DNA of 64,000 nucleotides from Motilibacter peucedani. Its GTDB lineage: Bacteria; Actinomycetota; Actinomycetes; Motilibacterales; Motilibacteraceae. Positions within the stretch are counted from its first letter, which is position 1. Each line of letters starts with the position of its first letter. Where the stretch lies: the NCBI RefSeq assembly GCF_003634695.1, contig NZ_RBWV01000013.1, forward strand, positions 248,001-312,000, read 5' to 3'. Both the position numbers and the translations under genes were made by a program. The notes under the pieces were generated by a model. It did not search any database, had not been told where the DNA came from, and saw nothing but the letters and a program-made list of their open reading frames with translations. Below, piece by piece: positions 25,094 through 35,009 of this stretch.

Positions 25094-27349
25094 TCAGCTC
25101 CCCGAGAGCGGGCTGGTGCCCGCTCCCTCCGGGCCGAAGACGTCGCGGTCCTCGACCAGCCACGTCGTGCGGCCGCCGGCCTCCTGCCCGCGCCGGCGCT
25201 GCTGTCGCCCTGCGACGCGCGAGGTCGCGCCGCCCTGCGCCGCGCCGCTGCGGCCGGCGCCCTGCTGGGCGCCGCCCTGGGCCGAGCTGCGCCGCCCGCT
25301 CGTCTGCTCGACGCCGTCCTGCGGCGCTCCGGAAGCAGGGCTGCGGGTCGCGGCTTCCGCCGCCTCGCTCGCGCCGTCGGCGCGGCCGCGCAGGAGCCGG
25401 CTCAGCCGACCGGTGCTGCGCCCGGAACCGCCGCCGCTGGAGCCGCCGCGCGTGCTGCCTGTCGCCCGTCCCGCGGAGCTGCGGATGGCGGAGGTGCGGC
25501 CCTGCGCCTCGTCTGCGCCCTCGGCCGGGGCGCCCGTCCTGGCGTGCGCCGCCTCCTCCTCGGAGACGCCCGTGCCGCGGACCGCTCGCCGCTGCGACGT
25601 CGCGGTGCTGCGGCCGCGGGCCTCGCGCGACAGCGCGCTGCGCGACAGGGAGCCTCCCGCGGAGGGCCGCCCGACGCCGGCGCCGCGCAGCCCCCCGGCG
25701 CGCGGCTGACCGTCCTGCGCGACCGGCTCCTCGACGAGCTGCTCGGACGCTGCGCCACGACCGAGCCGCGCGCGGGTGCTGCTCTCGTGGTCGACGGCGC
25801 TCGCGACGGAGCCGCGGGAGACGGCACCCCGCCCGAGGGAACCGGCCGTCGGGCGCAGGGTGCCGTCACCGCCGACGACCCCGCCGGCGCGGACGGCGCC
25901 GCTGCCGCGGGAGAGCGGCTCCTCGCCACCGAGCACCCCGCGGCCGGTGCCGACGCTTCGCGCCGAGACGTTCTCGTCGGGGCTCCGCAGGACGCCGTCG
26001 CGCCCGAGCGCCGCGCTCGTCGTGCCCGCGCGCACGCCGCCGGGCTCGCCCTCGACCAGCGCCCCGCCGGGGGTGCGGATGGAACCGGCGCGGCCGACGG
26101 GCTCCTCCACCGGCGTGCCGCCAGGGCGCGCCGGCGCCTCGGCCAGCGAGCTGCCGCTACGCGCACCGCGGACCGGCTCTTCCGGCACGGTGCCGCCCCC
26201 GCGCACGCCGCGGACGCCGCGGACGGGCTCGTCGAGCCCGGCCGCCGCACGGGGGCCGGTCGTCGCTGCAGGCGTCGCCCTGCTCCCGCCGGCCGCGCCG
26301 CCGAGCAGGCTCGAGACGGCGCCGGGGCGGACCGTCGCGACCAGTCCGGCGGCGACCCCGGCGACCACCGCTGCCGCGGTCGACGACGTCGTGGCGGCCG
26401 TCGGTGCCTGGAGGGTGCCCGCCGCCGACGGCGTCGCGGCTGCAGGCTGCGTTGGTGCGGACCCGGGCCCGGTGATGGTGCCGGCCGGCGTGGTCGGAGG
26501 CTGCGCCACCGGCGCACCGGCAGGAGCGCCGGGCGCCGTGCCCGTCGGACCGGACCCCGTGCTGGGCGTGGGGGCAGTGGAGGTGGAGCCGTGGGACCCA
26601 GGGTGACCGGACCCCGGCGTGCCGGCTGCACCTGGATGGCCGGGGTGAGAAGGCGTCGCGTGGTGGCCACCAGTGCCGGTGCCTGTCCCCGGCACAGCGG
26701 GACCGGTGTCCGAGGCGCCACTGCCCGGTGAGCCGGGGGAACCGCCGTAGCCGGGAGCGCCAGCGCCGCTGCCGTCGGGGCCGTACGAGTCCATCGGCAT
26801 GCTGAGGTCTGCCGGCGGCGGGCCGTAGTAGGCCGGCGCGTCCTGCAGGCTGGATGCCGAGCCCTGGTAGGAGCTGCCGAGGTCGTCCATGACCTTGACG
26901 GCCTTCTGCCGCTCCTGCTCCTCGCGGTGGTCGTAGTAGACGTCCGCCGCCTTCTGGGCGGCGAGCACGCCGGCCGGACCGCCGGACGCTCCGGCCGCGC
27001 TCGCCGCGGCCTGCCAGTGCGCGGGCCGCTCGTAGGGCGGCGGCATCGTGGACTTGGCCGTCTGCGCCGCGTCGGCGGCGTCGTTCATGGCGTCCTCGTT
27101 GGCCTGCGCGGCCTTCGAGGCGCGGGCGCTGGTGTCGGCGAGGTCGCGCATCTGGGCGATGTAGGCGTCGGCCGCCGGGCCCTCCCAGACCTCCGCCAGC
27201 TGGCTCGAGGAGTCGTTGAGCGAGTAGCTCCGGTCGGAGGTGGAGCGGTGCACGGCGCCCCAGGCGTCAGCGGTCGCGCGCACGGACTCAGGGTCCAGCG
27301 CGTCGGCCATGGCCTTGAGCTGCGGGTGGGAGTAGCCCTCGAAGCCCAT
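25094..27349 (-). CDS. PPE-like/WXG large T7SS protein with long low-complexity region
   Basis: 751 residues. The N-terminal ~180 residues are a helical WXG/PPE-like domain (EVWEGPAADAYIAQM at about residue 54) ending in a YxxxE export motif (YDHRE, about residue 140). The rest is disordered: Pro/Gly/Ser/Thr-rich to about 350, then a Arg/Gly/Glu-rich stretch with recurring EEPVRG- and GGVL-like units. The last residues (TTWLVEDRDVFGPEG) form a short conserved-looking tail, which I have the impression recurs in actinobacterial T7SS-linked PPE-like proteins. ATG 27349 overlaps the upstream stop by one base (TGATG). Confidence 0.82.
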   Translation of the reverse strand: MGFEGYSHPQLKAMADALDPESVRATADAWGAVHRSTSDRSYSLNDSSSQLAEVWEGPAADAYIAQMRDLADTSARASKAAQANEDAMNDAADAAQTAKSTMPPPYERPAHWQAAASAAGASGGPAGVLAAQKAADVYYDHREEQERQKAVKVMDDLGSSYQGSASSLQDAPAYYGPPPADLSMPMDSYGPDGSGAGAPGYGGSPGSPGSGASDTGPAVPGTGTGTGGHHATPSHPGHPGAAGTPGSGHPGSHGSTSTAPTPSTGSGPTGTAPGAPAGAPVAQPPTTPAGTITGPGSAPTQPAAATPSAAGTLQAPTAATTSSTAAAVVAGVAAGLVATVRPGAVSSLLGGAAGGSRATPAATTGPRAAAGLDEPVRGVRGVRGGGTVPEEPVRGARSGSSLAEAPARPGGTPVEEPVGRAGSIRTPGGALVEGEPGGVRAGTTSAALGRDGVLRSPDENVSARSVGTGRGVLGGEEPLSRGSGAVRAGGVVGGDGTLRPTAGSLGRGAVSRGSVASAVDHESSTRARLGRGAASEQLVEEPVAQDGQPRAGGLRGAGVGRPSAGGSLSRSALSREARGRSTATSQRRAVRGTGVSEEEAAHARTGAPAEGADEAQGRTSAIRSSAGRATGSTRGGSSGGGSGRSTGRLSRLLRGRADGASEAAEAATRSPASGAPQDGVEQTSGRRSSAQGGAQQGAGRSGAAQGGATSRVAGRQQRRRGQEAGGRTTWLVEDRDVFGPEGAGTSPLSGS

Positions 27350-27699
27350 CAGCGCACGTCCGCGGGGTGCTCGACGGGCTCGCCCATCAGGTTGGTGACC
27401 ACGCTGAGCCGGACCTTCGACGCCTGGTCGGCCGTCGTGTAGTTCTGCGCGATCTGCTCGGCCGCGGCCTGGGCCGTCTTGATGCCGCCGCGGATCTTGG
27501 TCAGCAGCTCGACCATGCCCTGCAGGACCTCGTCGTGGCGGGTGCGCAGGGCGCTGGCCTCGGCGAAGGTGCCGAAGTCGGGGCTGACGTCGAGCCAGGT
27601 CGAGGTGTCCTTGACCGCCGCGATGTCCGCCTCGAGCTCACTGGCGTACTGCTGCAGGTCCTCTATCTGCACTCTGACGATCGTGCCGGCGTCGAGCAC
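27349..27699 (-). CDS. WXG100-like T7SS protein with YxxxD signal
   Basis: 116 residues, helical, beginning LDAGTIVRVQIEDLQQYA with a canonical export motif NYTTAD (YxxxD, about residue 89) near the end of the second helix. There is no strict WXG; the turn region reads STWLDVSP. GTG 27699 is supported by an AGGGGG ribosome site six bases upstream. Coupled by a one-base overlap to the PPE-like gene, so it is its probable PE-like heterodimer partner. Confidence 0.8.
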   Translation of the reverse strand: MLDAGTIVRVQIEDLQQYASELEADIAAVKDTSTWLDVSPDFGTFAEASALRTRHDEVLQGMVELLTKIRGGIKTAQAAAEQIAQNYTTADQASKVRLSVVTNLMGEPVEHPADVR

Positions 27700-27802
27700 C
27701 GCAAGCCCCCTTCGGAGTCCTTCTTCGACTGGTCGGCCGGCGCTCGGCTGCGCCGGCCACCGCGCGTCCGGCTCCCCGGAGGGAGCCGGACGCCGCGGCG
27801 GG

Positions 27803-28090
27803 TCAGGCCCAGATGCTGGCGTTCGAGTTCTCCGCCGCCTGGAACTCCTGCCCGGCGTCGCCGAGCGCCTTGCCGATCTGCGCGAGGATCGCGTTGAGCT
27901 CGGCAGCGGCTTCGTCCCACTGCTTCTGCTTCGCCTGGTAGTTCTCCGACGCCGCGCCGGTCCAGGTCGACACCATCGGAGCGAGGTAGCTCTTGAGGTC
28001 GTCGAGCTGGCCGTTGATGTTCTGCGAGGTCGCGGCGACATCTCCCTCTGCGCCCTGGATGGCGGAGAAGGTCACGAGGATCTCGGACAT
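27803..28090 (-). CDS. WXG100 protein (Esx substrate)
   Basis: 95 residues, a helix-turn-helix hairpin with the turn STWTGAASENY (WTG, about residue 43). ATG 28090 follows GAGGGGG by seven bases. It lies 11 bases after the stop of the partner WXG100 gene. The C-terminal position where Esx proteins may carry YxxxD/E holds FQAAE, i.e. Phe instead of Tyr, so the export signal is probably carried by the partner. Confidence 0.93.
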   Translation of the reverse strand: MSEILVTFSAIQGAEGDVAATSQNINGQLDDLKSYLAPMVSTWTGAASENYQAKQKQWDEAAAELNAILAQIGKALGDAGQEFQAAENSNASIWA

Positions 28091-28101
28091 GGAATACCCC
28101 C

Positions 28102-28413
28102 TCAACCCAGCACGCTGGTGATGTTCGAGAACGACTGGTGCTGGTTCTGGTCGGACGTGTCGTAGGTCGTCCGCGACTCGGCGATGGCTCCGCTGATGGC
28201 CAGGAGCGCCTCGTTGAGCTTGGTGGCGTTCTCGTTCCAGCGCTGGTGCAGCACCTGGAAGCTGGTCGCGGACTGACCCTTCCAGGTCGAGGCCAGGGGC
28301 TCGAGCTTGGACATCAGGGAGCTGAGCTGCGCCTGGACCTGCTGGTTCACGTCGGCCACGTGGCGCGACGCGGTCTGCATCGTCTCGAGTTGGGTGCCGT
28401 ACGAGTCAGCCAC
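28102..28413 (-). CDS. WXG100 protein with YxxxD export signal (Esx substrate)
   Basis: 103 residues, WXG turn STWKGQSATSF (about residue 44) and a C-terminal YxxxD motif (YDTSD, about residue 84). In ESX systems such pairs form a heterodimer exported together, with the YxxxD-bearing member contacting EccC. This is the first gene of the leftward cargo operon; the 137 bases before it, after the eccC stop, should hold a promoter, though I see no convincing -10/-35 pair. Confidence 0.93.
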   Translation of the reverse strand: MADSYGTQLETMQTASRHVADVNQQVQAQLSSLMSKLEPLASTWKGQSATSFQVLHQRWNENATKLNEALLAISGAIAESRTTYDTSDQNQHQSFSNITSVLG

Positions 28414-28550
28414 GGCTTCACCTGCTTTCGTCTCGGCCGCTCTCGCGGGATGGGTCGGCCCTCGACACCTAACCCCTGGGCAACGACCTCAAACAGGTCT
28501 CGCGGAACCCGACCGGGTGGTGCTCGTCCGGGCAGGCACTGCGACAGGTG

Positions 28551-31500
28551 TCAGGCCGACGGCGGACGCCACGCCACCTGCACCAGCTCGGCCCCGGCCC
28601 GGCGGCTCACGAGGACTCCCCGGCCGGGCGGCCGCGGCGCAGGGCGCACGTCGCCCAGCAGCGCGCCCTCGTCGCGGCTGCCCGAGAGCACGAGACCCGG
28701 GGTGCCCGCCTCGCGCAGCCGGGCGAGCACGGGCTCGAACAGCGCGCGGCCCGCTCCGCCCGTGCGCCGCGCCAGCACGAGGTGCAGGCCCAGGTCGCGC
28801 GCCTGGGGCAGCAGGTCGGCCAGCGGCGCGAGGGGGTTGTCGGTCGCGGTCGCCACGAGGTCGTAGTCGTCGACGACGACGAACAGCTCGGGACCGCTCC
28901 ACCAGGAGCGGTCGCGCAGCTGGTCGGGGCGCACGTCGGGTCCGGGCAGGCGGCGCTCCATGGACGCGCGCACGTCAGCCACCATCGGGCGCAGGGCGGC
29001 CGCCGACGTGGCGTAGGACAGCAGGTGCTCGCCCTCGGCCACGTCGAGCAGGCTGCGGCGGTAGTCGACCAGCAGGACGCGCGCCTCGTCGGGCGTGTAG
29101 CGCTCCTCGACCCCCTCGAGGAACACCCGCAGCACGTCGGTCTTGCCGCTCTCGACGTCGCCGAAGCACAGGAAGTGCGGGTCGGCGTCCGGGTCGACCG
29201 TGACCAGCCCGAGGTCCGCCTCGCGCACGCCCAACCGGATGGCACGCACCGGCGACGCCGGCGCCGGCGGGAGGTCGGCCAGCGGCACCAGCCGGGGGAG
29301 CAGGCGCACGGGCGGCGCGACGGGGCCGGACCACGCCTGCGCGACCGCCTCCACGGTGTGGGCAGCAGCCTCGGCGAGCCCGGCGTCGGACGTCTCGCCG
29401 TCGGTGCGCGGGAGCGCGGCCAGGAAGGCGAAGCCGTCACGGGTGAGACCGCGCCCCGGCGACGCCGGCACCTGCATCGCCGTGCGGCGGTCGACCTCCG
29501 ACTCGGAGGGGTCGCCGAGCCGCAGCTCGAACCGGGTGCCGATCAGGTCGCGCATCGCGGGGCGGATGTCGGCCCACCGGGTGGCAGCCAGCACGACGTG
29601 GATGCCGAAGCTCAGCCCCCGCGTGGCGAGGTTGGTCACCAGCAGGTCGAGCCCCTCGAAGTCCTGGCGCAGGGCTCCCCAGCCGTCGACGACGAGGAAG
29701 ACGTCGCCGTGCTCCTCGCCCGCCAGCTCGCCCGCCGCGCGCCGGGCCCGGAACTCGGCGACCGAGGAGATGCCGCGGTCGGTGAAGAGCTGCTCGCGCG
29801 CAGCGAGCAGCGAGGTGACCTCGGCGACCGTGCGGCGCACGCGCTCGTCCTCGAGCCGGGGGGCGACGCCGCCGACGTGGGGCAGCCCCGCGATCGCGCT
29901 GAGCGCGCCACCGCCGAGGTCGAGCGCGTAGACCTGCACCTCCTGCGGGGTGTGAGTCAGCGCCAGGCTGGTGACGAGGGTGCGCAGGAGCGTGCTCTTG
30001 CCCGACTGCGGGCCGCCGACGACCGCGACGTGGCCGGCCGAGCCGGCCAGGTCGGCGACGAGCAGGTCGCGGCGCTGCTCGAGGGGGCGGTCGACGACCC
30101 CGACGGGCACGCGCAGCGCACCCGCGTCCTCCCACGCCACCGGCGTCAGGCCCCGATCGGGGTCGACCCCGATCGAGGGCAGCAGGTCGTCGAGGGGGAC
30201 CGGCTCGGTCAGCGGCGGCAGCCACACCTGGTGGGCCGGCGGGCCCGCCTCGTGCAGCCGCTCGACCACGACGTCGAGCAGGGTCTCGCTGAGCACGTCG
30301 CTGGTCTCGGGCTCCTGCGCGACCGGCTCGGCCTCGCTCGCCGGCTCGACCCGGTCGAGCCCCCAGGGCAGCACCGCGCGACCCGAGCCCGTGCCCACGG
30401 CGCTGCGCTGCGGCCGCGCGCGCACGGGCCCCGAGACGTAGGCGGCCTTGAAGCGCACGAGCGTGTTCGTGTCGACCTTGAGGTAGCCCGAGCCCGGGAC
30501 GGAGGGCAGCGTGTAGGCGTCGGGGACGCCGAGCACGACCCGGCTCTCGGCGACCGAGAACGTGCGCAGCGCGATGCGGTAGGACAGGTGGCTGTCGAGC
30601 CCGCGCAGGCGGCCCTCCTCGAGCCGCTGCGACGCGAGCAGCAGGTGGATGCCGAGGCTGCGGCCGAGCCGGCCGATGGCGACGAACAGGTCGATGAAGT
30701 CGGGCTTGGCCGAGAGCAGCTCGCTGAACTCGTCGCACACGACGAGCAGCGAGGGCAGCGGCGCGAGCGGAGCGCCGGCCTCGCGGGCCCGCTCGTAGTC
30801 GCGCACGCTGGCGTAGCGCCCGGCGGTGCGCAGCAGCTCCTGCCGGCGCACCATCTCGCCCTGCAGCGCGTCGCGCATGCGGTCGACCATCGTGAGGTCG
30901 TCGGCCAGGTTGGTGATGACCGCGCTGGTGTGCGGCAGGTCGGCCATGCCGGCGAAGGTCGCGCCGCCCTTGAAGTCGATCAGGACGAAGTTCAGCGTCT
31001 CCGACGAGTGCGTGATCGCCAGACCCAGCACCAGCGTGCGCAGCAGCTCGCTCTTGCCCGAGCCGGTGGCGCCGATGAGCAGGCCGTGCGGCCCCATGCC
31101 CTCGAGGGCCGACTCCTTGAGGTCGAGGTCGACCGGGAGCCGGCTCTCGTCGATGCCGAGGGGCACGCGCAGCCGCTCGCGCACCGCGCGCGGGCGCCAG
31201 GTGCGCGACACGTCGACCTGCTCCGGGTCGCCGATGCCCAGCAGCTCGGTGAGCCCCAGGTCGGAGGCGAGCGGCTCCACCTCCTCGGAGCTCGAGGCGA
31301 GGCGTACGGGTGCGAGCACCCTGGCGAGGGCCTCTGCCTCCGCGACGCTGAGCGAGTCGGCGCTGCCGAGGCTGTCGACGACCCCGCCGTAGCCGAGGAC
31401 GCCCAGCGCCACCGGTCCCTCGGGCGCCTCGGTGCGGTCGGCCGGGAGCGGCCCGCCCAGGCGGCGCGACCCGCCGGCGCGCCGCGGCGCCCGCCGGGTC

Positions 31501-32621
31501 GGGCCCTCGGGCGAGCCGACCACGATGCGCAGCCGCGAGCGGTCGGACTCGACCGAGCGGGCGGCGCCGACGAGGTCGGCCCGGGGCCGCAGCTCCACCA
31601 CGGTCACGCCCAGCACCCCGTCGAGCGACGCGGTCAGCGCCTCCGCGCCGGTGGCGCCGCCGTCGAGGACGACCACGATGTGCGGCTCGTCCGGGGGGAG
31701 CGCGGCGTCGGGGGTGAAGCGGGGCCGCTCGGCCAGCGCCTCGGGCAGCAGCGCCTCGAGCTCGGGCAGGCTGTCGCCCACCATGCGGACCGGCCCGACG
31801 GCGTCGACCAGCGTGGGGTGGTGCGCGTGCGGGAGCCACTTGACCCAGTCCCAGTCGCTGCGGCGCTCCGGGGCGGCGCACACCCAGACCGCGAGGTCGT
31901 GCGGCGAGTGGAAGGTCGCGAGCTGCGCCACCAGCGCCCGCGCGACCGCGGCGGTCCGGTCGCGCTCCCCGACGAGGTCGACCCGGGTGAAGGCGCGCAG
32001 CGCCACCGAGAGCGGGAGGTCCGGCACCTCGGAGTGGGCGCGCACGAAGCGGCGCAGGGCGCTCGACGACAGCGGCTCGAGGTCCTCGAAGGGGGCCGTC
32101 TCGGCCGGCACGAGCGGGGTCGAGAGCCGTTGGGGACCCAGCCCCAGGCGTACGACCGCGAAGTCCTCGTCGCCGACCCGGCGCTCCCAGAGCCGCGTCC
32201 CGCCGGCGACGGTCCACAGCGTGGACGGGTCGGGGTGGCGCCAGGCGAGGGCCTCGCGCTGGCGCTCGGCCGTGGAGCGCGCCTGGCGGCGCACCTGCGC
32301 GAGGTAGCGCATGTAGTCGCGCCGCTCGTCGTCGAGCTCGGCGCGCTTGCCGGCGCCCGGGCGCCCGACGCTGGTGGCGACCATGCCGAGCATGGACACT
32401 CCGAACATCCCGCCGACGACGTAGGTCAGCGGGCCGCCGCCGCGCCCGGCGTACATGAACGCCATGGCTCCGGCCCCGGCGAGCAGGGGCAGCATCCCGA
32501 GCAGGTGGCCGAAGCCCTGGCGCGCGGCAGGGACCTGCGGCGGCGGCACGAGCGCCACGTCGCCCTGCGGCAAGGAGGGGGCCTCCTGCCGCGGCGGGCG
32601 GCGGAACACGGTGGTCGTCAT
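28551..32621 (-). CDS. eccC: T7SS FtsK/SpoIIIE-type ATPase EccC (fused EccCa-EccCb)
   Basis: 1356 residues as a single chain. Two membrane segments at about 35-80 are followed by a linker and three P-loop ATPase domains with Walker A motifs at about residues 515 (GATGSGKSELLR), 868 (GGPQSGKSTLL) and 1152 (GDVESGKTDVL). Walker B of the first domain is LLVVCDEFSEL. EccC is the motor and substrate receptor at the cytoplasmic base of ESX machines. ATG 32621 (MTTTVFRRPPRQ) is the family-like start. It is divergent from eccD. Confidence 0.97.
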   Translation of the reverse strand: MTTTVFRRPPRQEAPSLPQGDVALVPPPQVPAARQGFGHLLGMLPLLAGAGAMAFMYAGRGGGPLTYVVGGMFGVSMLGMVATSVGRPGAGKRAELDDERRDYMRYLAQVRRQARSTAERQREALAWRHPDPSTLWTVAGGTRLWERRVGDEDFAVVRLGLGPQRLSTPLVPAETAPFEDLEPLSSSALRRFVRAHSEVPDLPLSVALRAFTRVDLVGERDRTAAVARALVAQLATFHSPHDLAVWVCAAPERRSDWDWVKWLPHAHHPTLVDAVGPVRMVGDSLPELEALLPEALAERPRFTPDAALPPDEPHIVVVLDGGATGAEALTASLDGVLGVTVVELRPRADLVGAARSVESDRSRLRIVVGSPEGPTRRAPRRAGGSRRLGGPLPADRTEAPEGPVALGVLGYGGVVDSLGSADSLSVAEAEALARVLAPVRLASSSEEVEPLASDLGLTELLGIGDPEQVDVSRTWRPRAVRERLRVPLGIDESRLPVDLDLKESALEGMGPHGLLIGATGSGKSELLRTLVLGLAITHSSETLNFVLIDFKGGATFAGMADLPHTSAVITNLADDLTMVDRMRDALQGEMVRRQELLRTAGRYASVRDYERAREAGAPLAPLPSLLVVCDEFSELLSAKPDFIDLFVAIGRLGRSLGIHLLLASQRLEEGRLRGLDSHLSYRIALRTFSVAESRVVLGVPDAYTLPSVPGSGYLKVDTNTLVRFKAAYVSGPVRARPQRSAVGTGSGRAVLPWGLDRVEPASEAEPVAQEPETSDVLSETLLDVVVERLHEAGPPAHQVWLPPLTEPVPLDDLLPSIGVDPDRGLTPVAWEDAGALRVPVGVVDRPLEQRRDLLVADLAGSAGHVAVVGGPQSGKSTLLRTLVTSLALTHTPQEVQVYALDLGGGALSAIAGLPHVGGVAPRLEDERVRRTVAEVTSLLAAREQLFTDRGISSVAEFRARRAAGELAGEEHGDVFLVVDGWGALRQDFEGLDLLVTNLATRGLSFGIHVVLAATRWADIRPAMRDLIGTRFELRLGDPSESEVDRRTAMQVPASPGRGLTRDGFAFLAALPRTDGETSDAGLAEAAAHTVEAVAQAWSGPVAPPVRLLPRLVPLADLPPAPASPVRAIRLGVREADLGLVTVDPDADPHFLCFGDVESGKTDVLRVFLEGVEERYTPDEARVLLVDYRRSLLDVAEGEHLLSYATSAAALRPMVADVRASMERRLPGPDVRPDQLRDRSWWSGPELFVVVDDYDLVATATDNPLAPLADLLPQARDLGLHLVLARRTGGAGRALFEPVLARLREAGTPGLVLSGSRDEGALLGDVRPAPRPPGRGVLVSRRAGAELVQVAWRPPSA

Positions 32622-32802
32622 CCTCGGGTCCCCTCCTCGCGCGCCGCCCCGCACGGGGACCGGCCGCACGATCCTGCCCCATGGGACCTACAGGGTGCCG
32701 TCGCGGCCGGTCGGCGTCACCCGTCGGGCCCGTCAGTCACAATGTCGCCGCGCGGCCCGTCGGGTCGTGCTGCGCGACGGCGGACGAGCGGACGGAGCTC
32801 CG

Positions 32803-34215
32803 GTGGCGGCGACACAGCAGGCGGGCCTGGCACGGGTGACGGTCGTCGCCCCCCACACCCGGGTGGACCTCGCGCTGCCGCACGCGGCGACGATCGCCGA
32901 GCTGCTCTCCTCCCTGCTGCGGGTGACGGGCGAGGAGGCGGCGGGGCCCTACGACGCCGACGGCGGCTGGGTGCTGAGCCGGTTCGCCGCGCCGCCCCTG
33001 GACGCCGGCCGCACCGTGGAGTCGCTGGCGATCCGTGACGGCGAGGTGCTCTACCTCTCGCCGAGGGAGCGCGCCCAGCCCTCGCCGGTCTTCGACGACA
33101 TCGTCGACGCGGTGGCGACGACGGCCGGCGACCCGCAGCGCCGCTGGACCCCCGCCACGACGCGCACCGCCGGCCTGCTCGCCGGCCTGCTGGGCCTGCT
33201 CGCCGCCACGGCGGCTGCCGGCTCCGCCCTCGACGCTGCCGGGGTGTCCCGCACCACCGCCGTCGCGGTGCTCGCGGCGACCGGCGGCAGCGCCCTGGCC
33301 CTGGTGGCGGTCGCGGGCGTGCTGTCCCGGGCGTTCGGCGACGCGGTCGCCGGCGCCGTCGCCGCGGCAGGCGCCGTCGCGCTGGCGACCGTCGCCGGTG
33401 TCGCCGCCGTGGTCGTGTCCGGCTCCTCCGCCACTGGGCGGGAGGCCCTGGCGGCTGCCGGCGGCACGGGCCTCGTCGCGGTCCTGCTGGGACTGCTCGC
33501 GGTGGGGGACTTCCTGCCGGTGTTCGTCGGAGCCGGCTCCTCTGCGCTGGTGGCGGCGCTGGCCGGGCTGGGCGCCAGCGCCACCGGCTGCCAGCCGCAG
33601 AACCTCGCCGCGGTGACCGGCGCGCTGGCTCTCGGGCTCCAGGCAGCGCTCCCGGTGCTCTCCCTGCGGCTCGCCCGGATGCCGCTGCCGCGGCTCCCCG
33701 CGGACCTCACCGGTCAGGCGCGCGACGACGAGGCGCTCGCCGGCGTCGACACGCTGCGCCGGGGCCGGGCGGCGGCCGACGTGCTGACCGCCCTGCTCGC
33801 GGCGGACGCGCTGGTGGTCGCTGCCTCGGGCGTCGTCCTCGCGGTGGCCGGCGGCACCGCGGCGCGCTGGCTCGCCGGGATCCTGGCGCTCGCCCTCGTC
33901 ATGCGCGCGCGCACGCACCCCGCCCGCGGCGAGCGCGGCGTCCTGCTCCTGGCGGGGCTGACCGTGGCCGGCGTGCTCGTCGCGGTCCTGACCGCGGACG
34001 CCGGGGCGCCAGGGCGTGCAGCAGCCGCCTTCCCCGCTCTCGCGATCGCCGGTCTGGTGGTGCTGCTCGCGACGGTGGCGGGCGTGGGCAGGGAGCCCTC
34101 CCCCTACTGGTGGCGCCTGCTCGACCTGGTCGAGATCGCCGCGCTCGTCGCGGTGGTGCCGGTCGCGCTGGCGGTGCCCGGCGCCTACGGCTACATGCAC
34201 GGGCTGGGCGGCTGA
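32803..34215 (+). CDS. eccD: T7SS membrane channel protein EccD
   Basis: 470 residues. The N-terminal ~90 residues have a ubiquitin-like fold pattern (ARVTVVAPHTRVDLALPH, LSRFAAPPLDAGRTVESLAIRDGEVLYL), followed by 11 hydrophobic segments. Both are diagnostic of EccD, which dimerises and forms most of the membrane vestibule of the ESX complex. GTG 32803 is preceded by GGAG at five bases spacing. It is divergent from eccC across 181 bases that must hold both promoters. Confidence 0.94.
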   Translation: MAATQQAGLARVTVVAPHTRVDLALPHAATIAELLSSLLRVTGEEAAGPYDADGGWVLSRFAAPPLDAGRTVESLAIRDGEVLYLSPRERAQPSPVFDDIVDAVATTAGDPQRRWTPATTRTAGLLAGLLGLLAATAAAGSALDAAGVSRTTAVAVLAATGGSALALVAVAGVLSRAFGDAVAGAVAAAGAVALATVAGVAAVVVSGSSATGREALAAAGGTGLVAVLLGLLAVGDFLPVFVGAGSSALVAALAGLGASATGCQPQNLAAVTGALALGLQAALPVLSLRLARMPLPRLPADLTGQARDDEALAGVDTLRRGRAAADVLTALLAADALVVAASGVVLAVAGGTAARWLAGILALALVMRARTHPARGERGVLLLAGLTVAGVLVAVLTADAGAPGRAAAAFPALAIAGLVVLLATVAGVGREPSPYWWRLLDLVEIAALVAVVPVALAVPGAYGYMHGLGG

Positions 34216-34247
34216 TGCCCCGGAGCCCAGCGGGTCGGTGACGGCCC

Positions 34248-35009
34248 TCAGCGCATCCTTCGCTCGATCTCGGTCGGCGCCACCTGCACCCGGGTGACCG
34301 GCCCGCGCCGGGCCAGCAGCAGATGCGTGTGGGCCGGCCCCTCGTCCTGCCCGGCCACAGCGGCGGCCGGCTCGGGAAGCATCCGCCGAGCCGCCGCCGG
34401 GTCGAGCCCGAGCCCGTCGCAGAACGCCTCCAGCAGCGGGGTGGAGCCGTTCGCCAACAGGGCGACGTGGGCCCGACCGAGCGCCAGCGACGCCGCCGGG
34501 TCGACCGCGCTCACCGACCGGGTGACGGTGACGAGGCAGCGCCACGGCCCGGCGGCCGCCGCCTCGACGGCGATGAGGTCGTTCTGGGCCTGGCGGGCAC
34601 CCGGCACCCGGCGGGGGTCGCTGATGCGGTCGCGCACGAGCAGCACCGGCGACTGCGCGGAGGCGAGGCCGCTGCCGCGCGAGATGCCCTCGCCGACGGT
34701 GATGCGGTGGGCCGCCTCGCCAGCGACGCGCACCAGCGGCTGCCAGGCCGCCGGTCGCGTGGTGCCGACCGCCACCCGGGCGCCGAGGGCCAGCGCCCGC
34801 AGCGCGATGATCCGCCCGAGCTCGACGTCGTCGACCACCAGGCGGGTCGGCGTCCAGCTGAAGGCGCTGATCGCCACTGGCGCGCTCCCGGACTCCGAGC
34901 GGGTCGTGCCGAGCAGCAGCCCGCCGGCGGCCGTCGGGACGACCGCCCGGGCCATCGCCTCGGGAGTGGCGGGGAACACGGGCGCTTCGAGCGGTGCACG
35001 CGCGCTCAC
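34248..35009 (-). CDS. T7SS-locus protein of unknown function
   Basis: 253 residues, no signal peptide or membrane segment. The GTG start overlaps the eccE stop (GTGA), so the two are made together, which suggests a role in assembling or regulating the ESX complex. The sequence is alpha/beta in character, with LLLGTTRSESGSAPVAISAF and RLVVDDVELGRIIALRALALG near the N-terminus and an Arg-rich C-terminus. I do not recognise a catalytic motif. It converges on eccD with 32 bases between stops. Confidence 0.75.
   Translation of the reverse strand: MSARAPLEAPVFPATPEAMARAVVPTAAGGLLLGTTRSESGSAPVAISAFSWTPTRLVVDDVELGRIIALRALALGARVAVGTTRPAAWQPLVRVAGEAAHRITVGEGISRGSGLASAQSPVLLVRDRISDPRRVPGARQAQNDLIAVEAAAAGPWRCLVTVTRSVSAVDPAASLALGRAHVALLANGSTPLLEAFCDGLGLDPAAARRMLPEPAAAVAGQDEGPAHTHLLLARRGPVTRVQVAPTEIERRMR

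Noticed and set aside
28548-33038. Open frame of ~1500 codons on the + strand opposite eccC
   Set aside because: It mirrors eccC codon by codon, is low-complexity (His/Arg/Gly/Val-rich), has no domain and no ribosome site; a GC-rich antisense shadow.
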